Source of the DNA: Jaltomata sinuosa
Lineage: Eukaryota; Streptophyta; Magnoliopsida; Solanales; Solanaceae
Assembly: GCA_003996215.1 (NCBI GenBank)
Contig: QJPP01000468.1
Coordinates: 248,001-312,000, forward strand
Reading direction: 5' to 3'
DNA length: 64,000 bases
The position numbers were made by a program, and so were the translations under genes. The notes under the pieces were generated by a model. That model was not told the DNA's origin. It made no database searches and saw nothing but the letters and a program-made list of their open reading frames with translations. Positions 57,277 to 64,000 of this stretch are shown piece after piece. The first letter of the stretch is position 1, and every line of letters starts with the position of its first letter.

Positions 57277-58882
57277 ATTTGTATTACGTTTCCTATGCGG
57301 TAGAATTGCTAGGAGGGAATTTGGGGAAAGGTTAGAATAACCTTGGGATGGTGGAATTCAGGGAAGAAAGGGGATTTCAAGCATGTGTGTTCTTGGGTAT
57401 GGATTAAAGTACATTATTATGATCATAGGTTGTATAATTCCCTGTTTTATCCGTAAACAATGATAGAACTAGGAGATTTAATGGTGGAAAAGCCCGGGAA
57501 AAGGGTGAGATGATTATGGATGGCCTGGTGTTTGGGGATTTGGTATAATCCGGGTAATGTACAAGCCTTATATGTTAATTATATGTACTGTGTGCTATTT
57601 TTAGACCAAGAACGAGAAAGGAATCCGTAACACGGGAAAGCTCGGGTCGAATAGATCTTGGAACATTTCGAGGTAGGTTATCGCTTATGATTTTCTATGA
57701 ATGTGTATATTTATGTACTCATGTATAAGTGATTGTATGCATTACATATCTTAGGGAAGTTGTGTGGAATGTCTAGGTTGTTGTTTACAGTCTGTGATTG
57801 AACGGTGTTTACTTGTTGGTTTTACAAGTTGTGTGTGTTCATATATTGACTGTGGTTTGTTGATATTTAGTTGGCACGGGTACCACACATGGTACGGGTA
57901 TAACAAATGGTTGGCACGGTAACCATGCCTGGTACGGGTATAACACTTGGTTGGCACGGATACCACGCCTGGTATGGGTTTACTTTATTGCATTTTGCAT
58001 TATTTCATTGATTATTTTATTGCATTGGCTTATATTGGTTCCGTGTATAGACTGGGTTATTTTACTGAATGTGATACTTGATATTGGTTCCGTGAGTGGA
58101 CCGGGTTGTCTATTTAAAGGTGCTAATATTGGTGGTACTTGAGTGGACGAGAACTTTGTATAACTGTTGTGTTGGTCTTGGTTTAGGCCAGATTGAATCA
58201 TTACTTTTGGTATGTGTCTAGAGGGGATTCCAGGGTGGGTCTGGGCTAGACGGAAAGGTAAAGTTAATGGCTCATGTTCGTGGTATAGAACTGTAAGAAA
58301 TGGATTTCATGTTGGGATAAGTTAGGTAGAGACTTGTAGTCTAGGACCTGAAGACTTGTTGCATGTTTTCCATATATTTACTTGAATATGTTGTTCTATT
58401 ATATATGTAGTTTACTTGAAAACTGACTGATGATCCTACCAGTACACAGTGGTGGTGTACTGATGCTGCACTTGCTTGTCTTTTGGTAAGTACAAGAAAT
58501 CTTCAGGCAGCTGAGACGCGACCTCATCTTTAGTTCTGACGGCTTCTGACTTGCAAGGGTGAGCTGCTTGATTCGAGCTACCTTGGGTTATTTTTAGAGT
58601 TTTAGTCCACTTGTTTCAGACATAAAACTACTTCGTATTTTCTTTTGGGGTTGCATCCCCGTCTTATAGATATTGTTATTGATGTTTGGTACAATGACTT
58701 TCAGTTCCTAAGTGGAATTTTCCGCAGGTTAATGATTATGCTATAATTTATGCTTATTTTGATTGCTAGTTTACTTTCTGTTGTTGGTTTTAGGCTGCTA
58801 GTCTAGGCAAAGGGTTGAACTCTATTGGTTCTCTCATCCGGGGGTTGGGTGGGTGCCACTCACGATGAGTTGGGTCGTGACA
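57277..58882 (+). repeat. 5' LTR of the chromovirus, first ~600 bases missing
   Basis: Starts in the middle of the LTR at TATTTGTATTACGTTTCC (compare 54098), so the promoter-side part and the GCTATAGC cluster are absent. The GTACC array (57875-57980) is present. Ends GTTGGGTCGTGACA. Without its U3 the LTR lacks the expected promoter. Confidence 0.85.
57875..57980. repeat. GTACC-palindrome minisatellite, 3 units
   Basis: GGTACCACACATGGTAC, GGTAACCATGCCTGGTAC and a GATACCACGCCTGGTAT unit, at the same LTR position as in 54703-54800. Confidence 0.8.
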
Positions 58883-58886
58883 AAGA

Positions 58887-58898
58887 TGGTATCAGATC
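58887..58898 (+). promoter_or_regulatory. Primer-binding site of the chromovirus
   Basis: TGGTATCAGATC, two bases away from the canonical initiator-Met complement at its 3' end, four bases after the LTR. Confidence 0.8.
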
Positions 58899-59101
58899 CT
58901 AGGTTTGTTGATCTCGTCTTACCAAAGAGGTCTAGTAGAGTCTTGCGGAATGGTGCAAAAACGTCCATACTTTTCTTTAAGAGGCTATGGGGCTTTAGGA
59001 AAAACAATCTCTTCCTTCTTTCTTTCGTGCTATAACTCGATTCCAATTGGTATCTGGTGATACAAATTGGTGTCTAACCTCGTTCACTCTTCAGTCCTCA
59101 G

Positions 59102-60361
59102 ATGGTTACTACAAGGAATAATGGAGCAAGGCCAGTGGTCCTAGCAGCGAGCCTGGCAGTTCATGGCAAAGGTAGGGGAAGGGGCAAGGGACGAGTTGGA
59201 GCCACACCCGCCAGGGGTGGAGCTCGAGTTGCTGCTGCACACAAGGTAACCCCTCCCCCATCTCAGGATCATGTGGCTGAGGATGTAAAAGAAGTGGTTG
59301 TAGAGGGTGGAGGGGCTCAAGAGGAGGCTGCACCGGTAGGGGGTGCAGGCCTTCCTACTATGACACCGGAAACTTTTAAGCAGGCGTGCGATATTCTGAG
59401 TGGGTTGGTTGGTGTTGGAGCCATACCCGCAACTTATGTAAAATAGGCCTTGGATACTCTTCCAACGACTACTACTACACCAAGGATGAATATGGATGCA
59501 GCTTCGAGCATAAATGATCTCCTCATGCCAATGCTAGGCCCAGTGGTGACAGGTAACGAGCATGTGATGCTGACTAAGTTCCTTAAGCTGAAACCTCCGA
59601 TGTTTCAGAGTACAGACAAGGAGGATGCCTATGAGTTCATCTTGGATTGCCATGAGAGGTTGCACAAGTTGGGTATTGTACGTCATCATGGGGTGAAGTT
59701 TGTCACTTTTCAGCTGCAGGGTGATGCCAAGCAGTAGTGGAGGTCTCATGTTTGGTGTCGGTCTTCTATTCTACCTTCACTGACTTGGGAGTAGTTCCAC
59801 ACATTGTTTCTAGATAAGTACGTTCCCCGTACTTTGAGGGACCTGAAGAAGGATGAGTTTCTGAACTTGAAGCAGGGTAGAATATCGGTCTCAGCTTATG
59901 AGGCTAAGTTCCATGCATTGTCTCATTTTGCTACACAGATTGGGTTCCGAGAAGGAATGGATTCGGTTGTTTGTCAAGGGTCTGAATAGTGATCTGCAAG
60001 TACTATCGGTGCATATGACTTCTTCAATAAAAAAGATTTTAATGATGTGGTGGATTATGTGAAGAAGATTGAGGGAGTTAGGCAAGCGGGGCAGGCTAAG
60101 GCTTTAGCCAAGAAGCCCCGGAATGAAGGAAACTATGGTGTTTCATACTCCAGAATTCAGTATCAGCAGGCTTATCCGGTCCGTCCTATTCAGTCAACTC
60201 TGCCAGCAACTACAGGTGGTCGTCAGAGAGCTCAGTCTTCAGCTCCTAGAGGCAAAGGAGCGTCCTATACATCAGCTAGCAGACCTACTCTTGATCGTGG
60301 TTGCTTCCATTGTGGTGAGATAGTCCACTTTAAGAGGGAGTGTCCACATAGGCAGACATAG
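59102..60361 (+). pseudogene. Chromovirus gag, broken
   Basis: From ATG 59102 there is a basic Gly/Arg-rich N-terminus (GKGRGRGKGRVGATP), then an acidic linker, a TAG at 59444, and the gag capsid core: FLKLKPPMFQ, DAYEFILDCHERLHKLG, VKFVTFQLQGDAKQ. A TAG at about 59735 is followed by KYVPRTLRDLKKDEFLNLKQ and AYEAKFHALS. Two compensating frameshifts lie near 59950 and 60030. The terminal zinc knuckle CFHCGEIVHFKREC (about 60301-60343) keeps the C-x2-C-x4-H-x4-C pattern. Length is close to the normal ~420 codons for this type. Gag forms the virus-like particle; this copy cannot be translated through. Confidence 0.9.
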
Positions 60362-60903
60362 GCGGTAATGCTAGGGTTCATCAATAGGGTAGGTGAGGTA
60401 ATTTTCAGGGAGGCCAGGGAGACCGTGGGAATGGCGCAGCAGGCAAGGGTGCAGCACATCTAGCCCGGGAAGTTGCCCGGATTGATGATCGGGCTCATTG
60501 CTATGCTTTTCCAGGGACGACTGAGGCAGAAGCCTCAGATACGGTGATCACAGGTACTATTCTTGTCTGTGATAAAATGGCTTCGGTATTATTTGACCCA
60601 AGTTCTACATATTCTTATGTGTATGTGAGTTTTTCTTTGGGGTTGTTTTTGACTTGTGATATCCTTGATTCCCCCATCTATGTTTCTACCCCAGTTTGAG
60701 AGTCTGTGGTTGTGACTCATGTATATCGTGACTATTCTGTTATTTTTGTGAGGTTAAATACTTTGGTAGACTTGGTAATTCTGGATATGGCTGATTTTGA
60801 TATTATCTTGGGTATGACCTGGCTATCTCTTTATCATTTTGTGTTGAACTGTAATGCCAAGACTGTGGCTCTAGAGATTCCAGGTAAGGATAGACTAGAG
60901 TGA
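60362..60903 (+). pseudogene. Chromovirus protease region, broken
   Basis: In a different frame from gag. It includes AREVARIDDRAHCYAF, then VLFDPSSTYSY, where the usual D-x-G of retroelement aspartic proteases has Ser for Gly, though the Asp remains. A TGA follows near 60698, then DLVILDMADFDIILGMTWLS, the conserved flap-side segment, to TGA at 60901. The domain order and the ILGM(D/T)WL motif make the assignment firm. The Gly-to-Ser change is likely inactivating. Confidence 0.8.
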
Positions 60904-62400
60904 GAAGGTGTGTACAGGCCTAAGCCAGATAAGATAATATCGTTCATCTGGGATAGGAAGCTAGTGGTGAGAGGGTGTCTAGCCTTCTTGGCTCATCTCC
61001 AGGATGATAGTGTGGAGTCTCCTCCTATTGAGTTAGTTCCTGAATTTTTAGAGGTGTTTCCAGCGGACTTGCTTGGTATGCCTATTGACAGGGACATAGA
61101 TTTTTGTATTGATTGCGAGCCAGGCACTAGTCCCATTTCCATTCCTCCGTATCATATGGCTCTGGCAGAGTTAAGGGAACTTAAGACTCAACTGCATGAA
61201 CTCTTAGATAAGGGATTTATACGTCCCAGTGCTTCGCCTAGGTGTGCTCCGATCTAATTTATAAAGAAGAAGGATGGTAGTATACGGATGTGCATAGACT
61301 ATAGGCAGTTGAACAATGTGACCATCTGGAATAAGTACCCTCTACCTCGTATAAATGATTTATTTGACCAGCTTCAGGGTGCATCAGTGTTCTCAAAAAT
61401 TGACTTGAGGTCGGGGTACCATCAGTTAAAGATTAGACCTGAGGACATTCTGAAAACTGCTTTTCGGACTCGATATGGGCATTACGAGTTCCTAGTAATG
61501 TCGTTTGGTTTGACAAATACGCCGACAACTTTCATGAGTTTGATGAATAGGGTGTTTAAGTCTTACTTGGATTGTTTCGTTATCGTGTTCATCGATGACA
61601 TCTTGATCTACTCTAAGAGTAGGGAGGAGCATGCTAATCATATTCGTATTGTGCTGGATATGTTGTGGCACCAAAAGCTTTATGCAAAATTCACTAAGTG
61701 CGAGTTTTGGTTGACTTCTATGGCATTTTTGGGGCATGTAGTGTCAGAAAAAGGGGTGATGGTGGATCCCTAGAAAATTGAGGCAGTCAAGAGTTGGGTT
61801 CGGCCTAGCTCTATGACTGAGGTGAGGAGTTTTGTTGGGCTCACGGGGTACTACAGGAGGTTTGTTAAGAATTTTGCTTCTATTGCTACTCACCTAACCA
61901 GGTTGACACAGAAGGAGGTACCGTTCGTGTGGTCCGACAAGTGCGAGGAGAGCTTCCAAAAGCATAAGACACTTTTGACCACAACCCTTATTTTATCCTT
62001 GCCGGTTGAAGGTAAAGACTTTGTTTTTTACTGTGATGCTTCACATTATGGTTTGGGTGCTGTGTTGATGTAGGAAAGAAATGTGATAGCCTATGCATCC
62101 AGGCCATTGAAGGTGCCTGAGAGGAATTACCCGACTCACGATTTTGAGTTGGCAGCGGTGGTTTTTGCATTGAAAATCTAGAGACACTACCTTTATGGTG
62201 TCAAGTATGAGGTATTCATAGATCATCGCAGTTTGCAGCATATTTTCACTTAGAAGGATTTGAATCTGAGGAAGAGGAGGTAGATGGAGTTATTGAAAGA
62301 TTATGATGTGATAATTCTGTACCATCCGGGTAAGGCTAATGTGGTGGAAGACGTATTGAGCCAGAAAACTGTTAGTATGGGTAGCTTGGCTTGTTTGGGG
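60904..62400 (+). pseudogene. Chromovirus reverse transcriptase and RNase H, broken
   Basis: Protein begins with the pre-RT segment (ELVPEFLEVFPADLLGMP, DIDFCIDCEPGTSPIS). RT follows: LLDKGFIRPSASP, KKDGSIRMCIDYRQLN, then FSKIDLRSGYHQLKI, FLVMSFGLTNTPTTF and the catalytic FIDDILIYS near 61590. RNase H shows FVFYCDASHYGLGAVL, HDFELAAVVFAL and IDHRSLQHIFT, with its first Asp, Glu and next Asp retained. Stops occur at about 61255, 61771, 62071, 62179, 62251 and 62281. The frame itself is unbroken from 60910 to about 63029, so decay here is mainly by point mutation. Several stops replace Trp or Gln codons (TGG or CAG to TAG). Confidence 0.9.
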
Positions 62401-63960
62401 GCGTCCAAACAATCTTTGGCTAAGGAGATTTAGGCTTTGGAGGCTAAGTTCATGCACTTGGGAATTTCAGATCAAGGTGGGTTGTTGGCCAGCATTGAGG
62501 TCAAGGCCACCTTCATAAAGGAAATAAAGGCAAAATAGTTTCAGGATCCAAAACTGGGTAAGTTGCGAGGTTAGGTAATATCCGGGGAGTCCAGAGACGT
62601 CATGTTAGACTCTGGTGGAGTGTTGCATTTCAGGGAGAGGATTTGTGTTCCTTGGGTGGATGATATGATACAGAAAATCTTAGCAGAAGCTCATGGTTCG
62701 CGGTACTCAATTCATTTGGGTGTGACCAAAATGTACAGGAACTTGAGGCAACGTTATTAGTGTCCCGGGATTAAAAGGGACATCGTGGATTTTGTGTCCA
62801 AATGTACGAACTGCAAGCAGATAAAGTATGAACATCAAAGATATGCAGAACTACTTCAGAGAATGCCAATTCCAGAGTGGAAGTGGGAAAGGATAGCCAT
62901 GGATTTCATAGTGGGTCTTCCCAAGACTTTGGGAAAGTATGACTCAATTTGGGTGATTGTTGACAGGCTGACCAAGTCTGCTCATTTCATTCCAGTCAAG
63001 GTAGATTACAATTTAGCAGCAATTAGCTAAGATCTACGTGAAAGAGATTGTGAGACTGCATGTGGTACCAATGTCCATCATTTCAGATAGGGGTACGCAG
63101 TTTACTTCTAAGTTCTGGGGAAAATTACATGAAGAGTTGGTTACACAACTCACCTTTAGCACAACCTTCCATCCTCAGACTGATGGTCAGTCAGAGAGGA
63201 CGATTTAGGTATTGGAGGACATGCTGAGAGCATGTGTAATGGACTTCGGGAGTCATTGGGACCAATTTCTACCATTGCGCGAATTCTCGTACAATAATAG
63301 CTACCACTCCAGTATTGACATGGCACCGTTCGATGCACTGTATGGGAGGAACTACAGATCACTGGTTGGGTGGTTTGAGGAAGGTGATGTAAAGCCTATG
63401 GGAGTAGATTTAGTGAAGGAAGCACAGGAAAAGATAAGGGGCATACAAACCAAGTTGCTGGCTGCTCAAAGCAGGCAGAAGGAGTATGCAGACCGCAAGG
63501 TCCGGGACATGGACTTTCAGGTTGGTGAACAAGAGTTATTCAAAGTGTCACCAATAAAAGGGGTTATGCAGTTTGGTAAGAAGGGGAAGCTTAGCCCTCG
63601 GTTCATCAGCTCGATTGAAGTTCTCGAGATTATGGGGCCAGCGGCTTACAAGTTAGCACTTCCACCTAGTTTGTCGGGCGTCCATCCAGTATTCCATGTA
63701 TCCATGCTTAAGCGATACCATGGGGATGGGGATTACATTATCAAGTGGGATGAAGTACTTTTCGATAAGGATCTTCGTTATGAGGAAGAATCAGTTTTGA
63801 TTCTTGCTCTGGATGTCTGGAGGTTGAGGACAAAGGTGATTGATATGGTGAAGGTTCAGTGGAAGCATCTTTTGGTAGAGGAAGCCACTTGGGAAATCGA
63901 GAAGGACATGCGAGACAAGTACCCTCAATTTTTTGACGATTCAGGTACTACACTTCCTTC
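62401..63960 (+). pseudogene. Chromovirus integrase with C-terminal chromodomain, broken
   Basis: The zinc-binding N-domain reads AEAHGSRYSIHLGVTKMY and, after a TAG at 62758, KCTNCKQIK (C-x2-C present). Catalytic residues are readable: AMDFIVGLPKT and VDRLTKSAHF, then after a one-base frameshift at about 63026 MSIISDRGTQFTSKFW, then HPQTDGQSERTI, so D, D and E are all kept. GPAAYKLALPPSL and HPVFHVSMLKRY are the GPY/F-type module. The chromodomain follows (about 63771-63937: YEEESVLILALDVWRLR, VKVQWKHLLVEEATWEIEKD) with its conserved aromatic Trp residues. Chromodomains steer such elements into heterochromatin by binding modified histones. Other breaks: TAGs at 62431, 62536 and 63207. Confidence 0.9.
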
Positions 63961-64000
63961 CTTTTATTTTCATAATTTTGGGTTTGATCGTTTGGGGATG

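Larger units (their letters stand above)
57277..64000 (+). mobile_element. Degenerate Ty3/gypsy chromovirus, right end outside the window
   Basis: A 5'-truncated Y-family LTR (57277-58882) is followed by PBS, gag, protease, RT, RNase H, integrase and a chromodomain in the canonical Ty3/gypsy order. The chromodomain after integrase marks it as a chromovirus, probably the Del/Tekay type. The frame is disrupted by more than a dozen stops and several frameshifts. The 3' LTR is beyond 64000. It is the only element here that identifies which proteins belonged to the Y LTR family. Confidence 0.9.

Noticed and set aside
1..64000. tRNA, rRNA or organellar insertions
   Set aside because: I looked for tRNA-like cloverleaf cores and for conserved rRNA or plastid gene phrases and saw none. 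The TGGTATCAGAGC sites are retrotransposon primer-binding sites and not tRNA genes. A dedicated search (tRNAscan, organelle BLAST) would be decisive.
1..64000. Endogenous pararetrovirus or other plant virus insertions
   Set aside because: All RT-like sequences have the domain order and LTR, PBS and target-duplication structure of copia or gypsy elements. No movement-protein or coat-protein-like frame was seen.

Overview
This is a stretch of plant nuclear repeat DNA with no intact host gene that I can recognise. The LTR termini, primer-binding sites for initiator-methionine tRNA, the copia and chromovirus protein families and the overall base composition point to a eudicot. The particular LTR families look solanaceous (Nicotiana, Solanum, Capsicum or Lycium type); that placement is pattern recognition and not proof. 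The only host-derived coding sequence is a decayed NAC-type transcription factor gene, present as one fuller copy and one truncated copy. Everything else is nested retrotransposons, solo LTRs, small DNA-transposon remnants and AT-rich spacer.

Layout. 1-1.33 kb: a long inverted repeat (two ~650-bp arms, 33-bp loop) carrying a broken reading frame. 1.33-4.5 kb: AT-rich spacer with Stowaway-like MITE remnants and a 218-bp tandem duplication. 4.5-6.1 kb: NAC pseudogene. 6.8-13.7 kb: copia remnants, a gag relic on + and a pol relic on -; the pol relic is split at 9.83-13.62 kb by a small non-autonomous element with an intact 294-codon ORF (target duplication GGAAC). 13.7-16.5 kb: two gypsy LTR fragments. 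17.6-25.9 kb: a minus-strand LTR element of a family called Y here. Its internal region carries an antisense 'putative plant transposon protein' pseudogene, and its right LTR is interrupted by a solo LTR (GAAAG).

25.9-34.05 kb plus 45.65-46.75 kb is a second, diverged copy of the 5.1-9.4 kb block. It was interrupted by a full copia element at 27.88-32.26 kb (AGAAT) and by an 11.6-kb LARD-like element at 34.05-45.64 kb (ATGAA), whose LTRs are longer than its internal region. 46.75-57.3 kb is a nest: a Y-family LTR is cut by another gypsy LTR (Z), which is itself interrupted by two solo LTRs (GAAGT and CATTT). 57.3-64.0 kb is a degenerate chromovirus-type Ty3/gypsy element (LTR, PBS, gag, protease, RT, RNase H, integrase, chromodomain) running off the right edge.

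The genes do not form a pathway. The value of the window is its insertion history: five sites have matching 5-bp target duplications, so the order of events can be read. I found no convincing new defence, metabolic or regulatory system. The least ordinary signals are the hairpin at the left edge, the antisense passenger gene in the Y element, the ACCGCTATAGCGGT palindrome clusters, the exchanged LTR heads, and a zinc knuckle in which all three cysteines have become tyrosine.
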